Positions 25,755-34,885 of a DNA stretch of 64,000 nucleotides are shown here, piece by piece (positions within the stretch are counted from its first letter, which is position 1; each line of letters starts with the position of its first letter). Under the pieces are notes generated by a model, which saw nothing but the letters and a program-made list of their open reading frames with translations, made no database searches and was not told the DNA's origin. The translations under genes and the position numbers were made by a program. The DNA comes from an uncultured Spirochaetaceae bacterium (GTDB taxonomy: Bacteria; Spirochaetota; Spirochaetia; Treponematales; Treponemataceae): assembly GCA_902766125.1 (NCBI GenBank), contig CACXCG010000003.1:1-64000 (forward strand), given 5' to 3'.

Positions 25755-27254
25755 ATGGCTAAGTACAATTACAACATTGAAAAGCAGCATCAGAAAGGCA
25801 AACTGCACGCTATAGAGCGCATTAACGCACTGTGCGACAAAGACAGTTTTTACGAAATATATTCAGCAGCGCGTCACACATGCACCAGTTTCGGAATGGA
25901 AACAAAAGACATTCCTTACGATGGTGTTATTACCGGATTTGGAAAAATCAACGGAAAAAGAGTTGCCGTATATGCACAGGACTTTACCGTTCAGGGAGGA
26001 AGTCTTGGAAAAGTTCACGGACAGAAAATTGCAGAACTGATTGATAAAGCAATCGAAGCACGCTGTCCGGTAATCGGAATCAATGATTCGGGCGGAGCTC
26101 GTATTCAGGAAGGTGTTGATGCACTGTGCGGATACGGCGATCTGTTCTATCAGAATGTACGCGCATCAGGAACAGTTCCTCAGATAAGCATTATTGCAGG
26201 TCCTTGTGCCGGTGGCGCAGTTTATTCACCCGGAATTACCGATTTTATTTTTGCAGTTGATTCAATCAGCCAGATGTTCATTACCGGACCTAAGGTTGTT
26301 AAAAGCGTTCTGTTTATGGATATCAGTGCAGAAGATTTGGGTGGAGCATCAATTCATTCACAGAAAAGCGGTGTAACTCATTTCCGCTGTCCCGATGAAA
26401 AAGACTGTTACGATAAAGTACGCCGTCTTCTGGATTACATTCCGCACTACTACGGTGAAGAAATTGTTGCCGATGCAAAATTCAAATTTGATGAACGCAA
26501 AAAAGCAAAGAAAATCACCGAAATTATTCCCGAAGAATCAAAGCGCGGTTACGATATCCGTGATGTAATTGACTGCGTTGTTGATGATGACAGCTTCTTT
26601 GAAGTTATGCAGGAATTTGCAACCGTATCAGTTGTTGGCTTTGCAAAGATTGAAGGAAAGTCAGTCGGCATTGTTGCAAACAATCCCGCAAACATCGGCG
26701 GACTTTTGAACTGCGATGCTTCAGATAAAATTGCACGCTTCGTACGCTACTGCGACAGCTTTAATGTTCCTCTGGTAACCTTCGTTGATGTTCCCGGATT
26801 CTTACCCGGTCCCGATGAAGAACAGAAAGGAATTATCCGTCACGGAGCAAAAGTAATTTACGCATACAGTGAAGCAACCGTACCCAAAGTTACCGTTATT
26901 ACTCGCAAAGCATACGGCGGAGCATACATTGCAATGTGTTCAAAACACCTGGGAGCAGACTATGTGTACGCATGGCCTAAAGCAGAAATTGCAGTTATGG
27001 GTGCAGAAGGAGCACTGGGAATTCTGTATGCAAAAGAAATGAAAGATCCTGCACAGGCAGCTCTTGTTGCACAGAAGTCAGAGGAATACCGCAATACCAT
27101 TATGACGCCGACCGTTGCCGCACAGCGCAATTACATCAGCGAAATAATCAACCCGGAAGAAACCCGCGAGCGCGTTGCCCGCAGCCTTGAGTTCTTAGCA
27201 GAAAAAGCACAGCATGTTGCCCCTGCAAAGAAACATGGTAATATTCCGCTATAA
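25755..27254 (+). CDS. Acyl-CoA carboxylase/decarboxylase carboxyltransferase subunit (PccB/MmdA type)
   Basis: 499 residues, the normal size. Both crotonase-fold halves are present with oxyanion-hole glycines: INDSGGARIQEGVDAL and GPCAGGAVYSPG in the first, FVDVPGFLPGPDEEQKGIIRHGAK and ITRKAYGGAYIAMCSKHLGADYVYAWP in the second. It moves CO2 between biotin and an acyl-CoA, usually propionyl/methylmalonyl-CoA. Biotin carrier, biotin carboxylase and sodium-pump subunits are not next to it, so pairing (propionyl-CoA carboxylase or methylmalonyl-CoA decarboxylase) cannot be settled here. Confidence 0.93.
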   Translation: MAKYNYNIEKQHQKGKLHAIERINALCDKDSFYEIYSAARHTCTSFGMETKDIPYDGVITGFGKINGKRVAVYAQDFTVQGGSLGKVHGQKIAELIDKAIEARCPVIGINDSGGARIQEGVDALCGYGDLFYQNVRASGTVPQISIIAGPCAGGAVYSPGITDFIFAVDSISQMFITGPKVVKSVLFMDISAEDLGGASIHSQKSGVTHFRCPDEKDCYDKVRRLLDYIPHYYGEEIVADAKFKFDERKKAKKITEIIPEESKRGYDIRDVIDCVVDDDSFFEVMQEFATVSVVGFAKIEGKSVGIVANNPANIGGLLNCDASDKIARFVRYCDSFNVPLVTFVDVPGFLPGPDEEQKGIIRHGAKVIYAYSEATVPKVTVITRKAYGGAYIAMCSKHLGADYVYAWPKAEIAVMGAEGALGILYAKEMKDPAQAALVAQKSEEYRNTIMTPTVAAQRNYISEIINPEETRERVARSLEFLAEKAQHVAPAKKHGNIPL

Positions 27255-27283
27255 AAAAATCCATCCTTGGATTTTTTTATAGC
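27248..27283 (+). terminator. Terminator hairpin at the carboxyltransferase stop codon
   Basis: A perfect 16-bp inverted repeat with a 4-base loop covers the stop codon and ends in a T run: A7-TCCA on the left, TGGA-T7 on the right. It works in either direction in principle. Confidence 0.8.
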
Positions 27284-27284
27284 T

Positions 27285-27317
27285 CAAGAATTTTCCGCTC
27301 AATGCGGAAAATTCTTG
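27285..27317. repeat. Perfect 14-bp palindrome with 5-base loop
   Basis: Arms CAAGAATTTTCCGC and GCGGAAAATTCTTG flank TCAAT. It begins two bases after the terminator hairpin and has no T run, so it is a separate element, possibly a dispersed repeat or an mRNA end stabiliser. Confidence 0.6.
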
Positions 27318-27334
27318 ACGAACTAACTGTTAAG

Positions 27335-27367
27335 AATAAGAGGTGTCATCCGTGCCACCTTTTTTTG
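27335..27367 (+). terminator. Weak hairpin with T run before the convergent lipoprotein gene
   Basis: A 5-bp stem AGGTG/CACCT with a 10-base loop, then seven Ts on the plus strand. It could backstop the plus-strand terminator; the stem also sits eight bases past the minus-strand lipoprotein stop. Confidence 0.4.
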
Positions 27368-27374
27368 AAACGAC

Positions 27375-28856
27375 TTAAAATCTATAGTCCGGGTCGTATT
27401 TAACATCAAACACCCAGGCACTAATGTATTGTAACGGCAAAAGAGCAGAAAGACAGGTATCTGTGTATTTGTCACCTTCGTACACGCTTACTATTTTAAG
27501 CGTTACTTCTTCGGTCTGTTTATTCCATATGATTACCTGAGGATTGGGAGTGTCTTCCAGCGTAAACTCTCTTAATGACGTGCCATTCTGATTACACACC
27601 TGAATTTTTTTTATGCGTGCATTAGCTTTGTACAATGCAGGATTTGACGCAGAAATATAGCCGTTAAAGATAATTAAACCGCTCATTGCACCGTAGCCGG
27701 CATCAAGTTCGTAGGGAGAAGTAATTGTAATACTTTCCCCAATACCGGTATCAGCTTTCCCCTCTACCCACGGTGTCTTTCCTGCTAAGTTATTAAGGTT
27801 TGAAGCGGCGTAAGATACTCCTTTTTCCGACAGTTCTGAAGATGCTTTTATTACAGAAGAAGATGACAGCTCTTTTCCATAGTTTGTTAAATATCCGCAG
27901 AAGAAGACAGATTCATCCTGCGAAATCAAAAGACACATTGCATCAGAACGAAGCGCAAGATATTTTTTTCCGCCAAACGAAATAAACTGCATGCCGCTTT
28001 CTTCCGTTGCAACACAGGGATACGACACACCATCAACCGTAATTTCTGACAAATCTTTTTTTAGTGAAAGTGAGCGTCCCTCAGAAGAAGTATAAGTAAT
28101 TGGATCTTTGCTTAATTCTTTTTGAATAAACATCTCTGTGCTGATGGCTTCTTTGGGATCCATAGAATAAAGACTTGCTGTCATTTTTGCAGTCCAGTTT
28201 TCTGTATCAATAATCCATTTTTGTTCACCATCAATAAAAATTGATTTCCATTCAATTTTTTTTGCATATGAATCATATGTCAAAGAAGCCTGGTCTTCAA
28301 AATATCCGTTGAATGAAACAGAATGCTCTATGACACCATCCTGACTAACCTGAAAAACACATATAGATTTATCCGGGAGCCTGCAATGACCAAATGCATA
28401 TGTCTGACAATGAATAATTTGTTCACTTGCATGATACTCATTAGTTTCTTCAAACAGACGAGTAAGTTCATGCGTCTGCTCATTTGCAAAATAATAATTT
28501 AATTTATTCCAAGATTCATATCCACTATATAAGTGATTATCATTTAAAAAGGTAATTTCTGATGCATCTGTTAACTTAAGCAATAATTCAGTTCCTCTCC
28601 ATACTTCACCATCAATCAATTCAAATTGACCTGTTGGATCAGGCACAGAAACTCTTTTTTCAGTTTCCTTCTGACTTACACTTACTTGTTCATTCTGCTG
28701 AGTCGTACTGACCTGTACTTGCCGCTGAGCTCTTCTCTCCTGAGCTGCAGCACGTTCAACTTCTACATCAACAGCTTCCCCCTGCGCAGACTTATTGCAC
28801 GAGACGACACCAAACATGCAGCAGACCGTAAATAAAATAAACGCAGTTTTTTTCAT
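27375..28856 (-). CDS. Lipoprotein with C-terminal NADase-type glycan-binding-like domain; last gene of the secretion/RHS operon
   Basis: 493 residues. A lipobox VVSC places the lipidated Cys at residue 20; residues 27-70 are a low-complexity Gln/Glu/Val linker. The middle (75-340) is beta-rich with no recognised family. The last about 130 residues (GIGESITITSPYELDAG, IIFNGY, NARIKKIQV, LEDTPNPQVI, VSVYEGDKYTDTCLSALL) fit the galactose-binding-like domain found next to NADase effectors and in many bacterial lipoproteins. It follows the RHS gene by 15 bp with AGAGG ahead of its ATG. As the gene directly after a toxin-like domain it is the natural candidate for an immunity or anchoring partner, but that is inference from position. 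Confidence 0.6.
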   Translation of the reverse strand: MKKTAFILFTVCCMFGVVSCNKSAQGEAVDVEVERAAAQERRAQRQVQVSTTQQNEQVSVSQKETEKRVSVPDPTGQFELIDGEVWRGTELLLKLTDASEITFLNDNHLYSGYESWNKLNYYFANEQTHELTRLFEETNEYHASEQIIHCQTYAFGHCRLPDKSICVFQVSQDGVIEHSVSFNGYFEDQASLTYDSYAKKIEWKSIFIDGEQKWIIDTENWTAKMTASLYSMDPKEAISTEMFIQKELSKDPITYTSSEGRSLSLKKDLSEITVDGVSYPCVATEESGMQFISFGGKKYLALRSDAMCLLISQDESVFFCGYLTNYGKELSSSSVIKASSELSEKGVSYAASNLNNLAGKTPWVEGKADTGIGESITITSPYELDAGYGAMSGLIIFNGYISASNPALYKANARIKKIQVCNQNGTSLREFTLEDTPNPQVIIWNKQTEEVTLKIVSVYEGDKYTDTCLSALLPLQYISAWVFDVKYDPDYRF

Positions 28857-28871
28857 AAAAGTATACCTCTC

Positions 28872-31800
28872 TTATTGTATTTTTGAAGGTTGTTTTACAC
28901 CGCCTTTAGGTGAATAATATTCTACAGAAGCAGAATCATACGGATTTGAATACTTAATTTCTATGGTTGCCTTTGTCTCCCCGGCCGCAGTATTTAAAAT
29001 CATCATTTCTGCAAGGGCATCCATTATGTATTGTTCGTGGATTCCAACACATCCATTTGTATTTGATGATTTCGTCATATGCACACAGTATCCAGAACCG
29101 GCAAAAAACGAATCAAGCAAATCTCCATTCTTACCGGAGACAAGCTGTTCATCTTGAATCGCATATGTTCGAAGCCAAAATCCTCCATAGTTTGTAATTC
29201 CGGTTTGATTTGTATCAAGAATAACATTCCAGGTACCTGCTGGAAATTTTGTAGGAACTGTCCAAATTGATCCTTTATTATAACTCTGTGATCTGCTGGT
29301 ATCAGATCGCTCTCTTGTATCACCAGATTTAACAGCCGTTGTAACAGGTGATTGCCAAGGATCTCTTACTCCATTATCCGTAGAAATTGCAAGAATCACT
29401 TCATTATCTATAATATATTGAGCTTCGAGTGTCATGTTATTCATATCAACAACAATGCGGACTTCAAGTCCCAGATCATCGGTATAATCAACAGGGTTTC
29501 CGTTGCAGTACGAATACCAGTTTACAGAATCGCGTTCAGGATCTTCGGTTGTAAATCGTGCGGTTAGAGGATCATACATACGGTACCCAAAATCAAATGC
29601 ATTCATATCTGCGTCAAAACGCTTACCGCAATACGAATGATCAAAAAGGTTTGACTCTGTCCGGGAATCAGAATAAAGCGGCATACCATCTGCAGTATAA
29701 TCAAGTGTTTCTATAAAACCATCGCTTAAAATACAGGAACGGAGACTATTATGACTATCGCAAAAACAGGAATACGGTCTTCCATCAATGATCTGATACG
29801 CAAGTTCATTATCTGCATACACAAAATATCGTGCATCAAAAGAAGAAGTGTCTGTCAGTTTTCTGTATCGAACATCGGAAGCATGTGTACTGGCACTCAT
29901 TTGCTGATAATCTGTCCACTCCTTTACTTTTCTAAATGAAACGCCGTCATACAGCCAGTGTATCACAGAACCATCTGCATTCACTTTTTGAATCATGCGT
30001 CCAAAAATATCATAGGAAAAAGAAGTTTCTGACTGACTCCCCGACTGGACATCGAAACAGATATATTTCTTAATCCGATTATCTTCAGTATACTCGAGAG
30101 TTTCCCACTTGTAAAGAGATTTTTTTTCTATAAGATTTCCATTATCATCATATACATACGATATAGAATTCTCCCGATTTTCTATACAGGAAGAAATAAG
30201 TCTGTTTTCTGCATCGTAAGAAAAAACAACAGAACCTAACGGAGTCGATTTTTTTATGCGGTTTCCGCTTGCATCAAAACAATAGTTTTCCGTCCAGCAG
30301 CTAAGCGAAGGTAATTGCGTTACATCCATTCGCTCAGTTATTGTTCTAAAAAATGCATCCTGTCCTGAACTTAGATTCATCGGAGGATACAGACTGATTT
30401 TTTCAGGCACAAATCCATACTGCAAAATTTCACGCTCTGTACATGCAATCAGCTCATCCGTCAGTGTTTGTCTTACGCTCGTCAGGCGGCAATTTTCATC
30501 ATATTCGTAGCAAAGAATTTTTATCATTCCGTTACTGAACACAACTTCCATTGAAATATGACCGTTTTCGTCATACAGCAACCCTTGTGCAAAAACAAGC
30601 TGACTGTCATTCAGACGGACTTCAAAATATTCAGGCCGATTCAATTCATCATACACAGATTTTGTTTTTGTCCCGGACTGATCAACCGTAACCATACACT
30701 TTCCGTTATCGGAATATGAGTATCTTCTAAACAGTTCCCCGCATTGAACTTTCGCTATTCTTCCATCAGAATCATACGAATAAGAAACAGAGCAACTGTC
30801 TGTAACCTGAGAAATTTTATTTCCATTTGAATCATAATCATACAGAATCTGATTTCCGTCTGCCCAAACCGAACACAATGTATTTGACAAACCGTATTCA
30901 AAGAAAACAGAAGAATTAGCATCGGTATCTGTTTTTGAACCATACACAATTCTTCCCATCATATCTTTTTGAAGAACATCTTCTCTTCCACTCTGATAAG
31001 AAATAACTGTCTGTCCCTGTGCAGGATTGTAATCTATCAGCCTTGTTTTTCCGTTTCTGTCAGAAGAAAGAATTGAATTAGCTCTTTTATTTTCCTGGAA
31101 TGATTCTTCGCTTCCGTTTCTGTCTGTCACCGAACAAAGCATTCCCCACTCATCGTAGCAGAAGATTGTTTTATTTCCCAAAGCATCATAACGGAACACT
31201 GTTTTCATATCATCAGAATAAACATATGTGAAGAGCACAGTACCGTTTTCAGAAACAGAAATAAGGTTACCGCTCAGGTCATACGAATATTTTCTAAGAG
31301 GCACAAGCAGTCCCTGTTCTGACTGAAGTTTCCCGGCATCAGTATAGGTTCCCTGCCACACCGTTTTACCGTTAACTTTAAATGTAAGCAGATTACCGGA
31401 AACGTCGTAATAATAATCGTATACCGTTCCATCTGAATACTGTATCTGACTAACCTGCCCAAAAACAGTATATGCGTACGTACACACCAGAGACTTCTGC
31501 ACACCATCGTTCTTAAAAACTGCTTTTATGCTTCCATCAGAATTATACACAAGTTCGTAGCCGTTTTCTGATGAACCGGTCTGATTACCTGACATATCAA
31601 ATGTATACCGTTTTTCTGAATCTGCAGTGCTCAAAACAGCATTACGATTTTTTTCATCATACCAAACCGACATATCAAAAATGATTTCATTTTGTTCATT
31701 GCAAACAGTATGGGAAATTGATCTTCCCTTATTGTCAAACAAAACTGATTCATTTCCTAAAGCGGTACGGATTGTTTTTCTTTTTAATCCGTCAATATAT

Positions 31801-34800
31801 TCATACTCATACTTTGTCTCAGATCCATCTGCCTGACTGCAGCTGATAAGATTTCCCTGACTGTCATATGTAAAATGCTCAGTTTCAAGGCCGTCTCTTA
31901 TAACGCCTGCTATTTCACCGGTAACCGGATCGTATACATACGATTCTACACCGCCGTAGACATTCGTAATTTTAGAAACCTTACCGCTTGGTGTATAACT
32001 TACAAAAACAGATCTTCCTTCTGCATCGGTTACTTTTACGGGCTTTCCGTTTCTGTCATACGTAATGCGATTGCACAGGTGCTGATTTTTATAAACTTCA
32101 CATACCGCATTACCTGATTCAGAAAAATAACTGTATGTGGTTTCAACACTGTTACCTGTTTTCTGACCAGTAAAATCAACAAAGTATGTTTCTGTACTGA
32201 CAATTTGATCTTTGCAGTTATACGTATACGCGTAAGAAATTCCAGGAGCATCATGTTCACACGCAGCACCTTCGTTCCAGAATGTTTTTTTGATCAGTCT
32301 GCCTGCAGGAGAATACTCAAACTGAGCAATACAGCGCATTGAATTACGGGCACTTGAAAGCGACTGTCCGTATCCTGAATACGCTGCAACAAGAAGGTGA
32401 CGCTTATCATAAGTATACATATATACTTCTGCATTTCCGCTCAAGAGGTCAATTTTGTGTTCTTCAATTACATCGCCCCGGTTGTTTTTAACAACAGCAG
32501 TCTGCATTTGCGATGAATCTGTTTTCGCCTCTGCATTACAGTCAGTTTCATAAAAAAAATCTGACTCATTTTCAAAATAGTCCGATACAGAAGACAATTT
32601 GTTATCTGCTGAATATGTTACCGAAACAAGGCCGTCACTAACTAGATTATAGTTTTCGTCATACAGACAGGTACAGTCTATACCATTACCTTTTATTGAA
32701 CTGATTCCGCCCCATTCATTTCGTTTTATTTCAAGTACAGTCTGTCCGGCGCGTTTTACCGCAGTACATTCTCCGTGCAGATCATACTGGTATTCTGTGG
32801 GAACGCCGTCCCGATCTATATGAGAAAGTAATTTGTTAGCATAAGAATCATAATTCCAGCGTTCATGTGAACCGTCGGGATAAGTACACTGCATTATGTT
32901 ACCGCACGAATCATAAGAATAGTAAATATCACCGGATTCATCTCTTCGCAAAATCATGTTTCCGTCTTCATCGTATGAACGCAATACAAACGAACCGTCA
33001 GCAAACAGTTCCTTAACTAGCTGTTTTGAATCATTAAAAAAGTATTCAGTAGAAAAACCGTCTGCATCGGTATAGGTCAACGTATTTTTTTCATCATTGT
33101 AGGAAAAGTATTCCGACCAGCCCTCTTCGTTCTGAACACGGATTACGCGCTTAGTCCCGGCAGTTTCTTTTGGTTCATATTCAATGCTGATATAACTGGA
33201 ATCCGATTTTATGATGCGTGACAAATCAGAATCTGAATCATATACAAAACAGGTTCTTCCCAAACTGTCCTGCAAACCGGTCAAACAATTATTTGTATAT
33301 GCTGCACTGTACTTTGTGTTATTCAGATGATTGTAAACGGAATCAACAAAACCCTTATCATTCCATTCAATTGAAATAATTTTCTTTTTTTTGTGAAAAA
33401 CCGATATCAGTCGTTTGGTAACCGTATCGTACTTAAAACAGATTGAGCTGCCATACGCATTTCTGAATTCCACCGGTTGTCCATATTCATTAAATTCTTT
33501 AACAAGGCCATCAGTTTCATACAAAACATAGCCGCCGTCTTCTGATTCTACAATGTACGGATTTTCCTTAAACAGATTATTTGCACAAACCCATCTGCTA
33601 ACGGAACTGTCATAAAGAAAAATGCCAACGGTTCCTGATTCTGAAACATGATACAGCACATCAGAACCGCCGTCAGTCAGTTCGGAAGGCATTATGCTGC
33701 TAATCAAAAGATTTTTCTGCGTACCGGTCTGCTCAGCGTTCATTTTTGATTCAAGAGATTGTGCTTGTGCTTCAAGATATGCTTCTGAAGATTCTATCTG
33801 ATTATTTACATCAAGTGCTTTTTCAAGCAGAATGCTTATATCGTCAAGCTTATTCTTCAAGCCGGATAACTTATTCTTTTTATTTATAAGTGAAACGTAT
33901 GTACTTAAAAGATTTTCAGCTTTTCCGCGAACAATGCAGGTATCAAGTGACGACAGCCATCCGTAGCCAAAGGCACCCGTACCGGAAAAACCGGTAACAT
34001 TAAACAGATTTATTTTAAATTCTTCTTTTCCATAAGGAAAGTCGGTCAAATCAAGAGAAACATAATATTTACCTGTAGCGAGTTGAACCGGATCTCCCAC
34101 AGCAACAGGCGGTTCCATACCTTCCAGCGAGTATTCATGATCTCTTGCATACCGTTTATATTCCGAATACAGAGGAACAGACTGAACTTCCTTTATAAAC
34201 TCAGCGTAGGTCTTAGGATCATTACGGAGATTTTCTATTGATGCTCTCTTTTCGTCAGAGACATTCGAAAGCAGCACATCAAGATTTTCGACAATAAAAC
34301 TCTGTTCCTGAGCAAGCCACTCAAGCTCTTTTTGTTCTTCACGCAATCTTTGTTCATAGTTCCTTTGTGCATCTGATGCTGAATTATATGCACTTGAAGC
34401 AATTTCGCAATCTTTCTTACTCTGTTCAAAACGATTTGATGCTGCATCTGCATTTGCCTGTGCAGCATCCATCTGTGCTTTTAGTTTTAAGAACTCTGCA
34501 GAATCTTCTGAAATTCCATTTTGTTTTGCCTGCTGCACTTTCCGTTGCGCTTCGGAAAGTGCTGACTGTGCTGCAATATTATTCTTCAAGGCTTCTTCTC
34601 TATTTCGTTCAGTTTCTTGTTTCTTCTGTTCCGCAGCACGCTGATCAGCTTCAAGGCGCTGAGCCTCTTTTTGTCTTGCTTCTTCCATTGCTTTTCGGGC
34701 AGCTTCCGCTTTGTTGTTATTGTCTTCATCTATGCGTTTTTTTATCTCTTCTTCTATCATTGAACCTTTCTGTCCGGGTCCAATCCAATACGAAGTTCCA

Positions 34801-34874
34801 CCATATTCAATCTTTTCTGCAAATGCCAAAACAGATATAAAAAGGCATAAAATTGCTGCAATATTTTTTTTCAT
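28872..34874 (-). CDS. Secreted RHS/YD-repeat protein with L,D-transpeptidase-like C-terminal domain
   Basis: 2000 residues with a Sec signal peptide (1-19, ending AFAE). Order: coiled coil rich in Ala/Glu/Lys/Gln (about 35-235); RHS N-terminal plug motif VGDPVQLATGKYYVSLDLTDFP...FGYGWLSSL (about 255-310); a second coiled coil (about 325-385); about 1300 residues of YD repeats (many copies such as YDEDGN, YDSCGN, YDVSGN, YDANGN-like); and the RHS core FDFGYRMYDPLTARFTTEDP ending PVDYTDDLGL at residue 1803. The following 197 residues (IVVDMNNMTLEAQYIIDNEV, FPAGTWNVILD, His1932, TNGC with Cys1942) have the strand order and His...TxGC motif of the YkuD/DUF2778/DUF5675 L,D-transpeptidase-like fold. 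It is 11 bp after the C11 protease gene with GGAGG before the ATG. The region is visibly more AT-rich than the housekeeping genes. RHS shells usually wrap a toxin released by self-cleavage after DxxGL; here a cell-wall enzyme would be the cargo. Confidence 0.85.
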   Translation of the reverse strand: MKKNIAAILCLFISVLAFAEKIEYGGTSYWIGPGQKGSMIEEEIKKRIDEDNNNKAEAARKAMEEARQKEAQRLEADQRAAEQKKQETERNREEALKNNIAAQSALSEAQRKVQQAKQNGISEDSAEFLKLKAQMDAAQANADAASNRFEQSKKDCEIASSAYNSASDAQRNYEQRLREEQKELEWLAQEQSFIVENLDVLLSNVSDEKRASIENLRNDPKTYAEFIKEVQSVPLYSEYKRYARDHEYSLEGMEPPVAVGDPVQLATGKYYVSLDLTDFPYGKEEFKINLFNVTGFSGTGAFGYGWLSSLDTCIVRGKAENLLSTYVSLINKKNKLSGLKNKLDDISILLEKALDVNNQIESSEAYLEAQAQSLESKMNAEQTGTQKNLLISSIMPSELTDGGSDVLYHVSESGTVGIFLYDSSVSRWVCANNLFKENPYIVESEDGGYVLYETDGLVKEFNEYGQPVEFRNAYGSSICFKYDTVTKRLISVFHKKKKIISIEWNDKGFVDSVYNHLNNTKYSAAYTNNCLTGLQDSLGRTCFVYDSDSDLSRIIKSDSSYISIEYEPKETAGTKRVIRVQNEEGWSEYFSYNDEKNTLTYTDADGFSTEYFFNDSKQLVKELFADGSFVLRSYDEDGNMILRRDESGDIYYSYDSCGNIMQCTYPDGSHERWNYDSYANKLLSHIDRDGVPTEYQYDLHGECTAVKRAGQTVLEIKRNEWGGISSIKGNGIDCTCLYDENYNLVSDGLVSVTYSADNKLSSVSDYFENESDFFYETDCNAEAKTDSSQMQTAVVKNNRGDVIEEHKIDLLSGNAEVYMYTYDKRHLLVAAYSGYGQSLSSARNSMRCIAQFEYSPAGRLIKKTFWNEGAACEHDAPGISYAYTYNCKDQIVSTETYFVDFTGQKTGNSVETTYSYFSESGNAVCEVYKNQHLCNRITYDRNGKPVKVTDAEGRSVFVSYTPSGKVSKITNVYGGVESYVYDPVTGEIAGVIRDGLETEHFTYDSQGNLISCSQADGSETKYEYEYIDGLKRKTIRTALGNESVLFDNKGRSISHTVCNEQNEIIFDMSVWYDEKNRNAVLSTADSEKRYTFDMSGNQTGSSENGYELVYNSDGSIKAVFKNDGVQKSLVCTYAYTVFGQVSQIQYSDGTVYDYYYDVSGNLLTFKVNGKTVWQGTYTDAGKLQSEQGLLVPLRKYSYDLSGNLISVSENGTVLFTYVYSDDMKTVFRYDALGNKTIFCYDEWGMLCSVTDRNGSEESFQENKRANSILSSDRNGKTRLIDYNPAQGQTVISYQSGREDVLQKDMMGRIVYGSKTDTDANSSVFFEYGLSNTLCSVWADGNQILYDYDSNGNKISQVTDSCSVSYSYDSDGRIAKVQCGELFRRYSYSDNGKCMVTVDQSGTKTKSVYDELNRPEYFEVRLNDSQLVFAQGLLYDENGHISMEVVFSNGMIKILCYEYDENCRLTSVRQTLTDELIACTEREILQYGFVPEKISLYPPMNLSSGQDAFFRTITERMDVTQLPSLSCWTENYCFDASGNRIKKSTPLGSVVFSYDAENRLISSCIENRENSISYVYDDNGNLIEKKSLYKWETLEYTEDNRIKKYICFDVQSGSQSETSFSYDIFGRMIQKVNADGSVIHWLYDGVSFRKVKEWTDYQQMSASTHASDVRYRKLTDTSSFDARYFVYADNELAYQIIDGRPYSCFCDSHNSLRSCILSDGFIETLDYTADGMPLYSDSRTESNLFDHSYCGKRFDADMNAFDFGYRMYDPLTARFTTEDPERDSVNWYSYCNGNPVDYTDDLGLEVRIVVDMNNMTLEAQYIIDNEVILAISTDNGVRDPWQSPVTTAVKSGDTRERSDTSRSQSYNKGSIWTVPTKFPAGTWNVILDTNQTGITNYGGFWLRTYAIQDEQLVSGKNGDLLDSFFAGSGYCVHMTKSSNTNGCVGIHEQYIMDALAEMMILNTAAGETKATIEIKYSNPYDSASVEYYSPKGGVKQPSKIQ

Positions 34875-34885
34875 TTTTTCCTCCG

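Noticed and set aside
29465..34100. Tandem repeats inside the RHS gene, considered as a separate repeat array or CRISPR-like element
   Set aside because: The repetition is at the protein level (YD repeats); no DNA unit is conserved with regular spacers.
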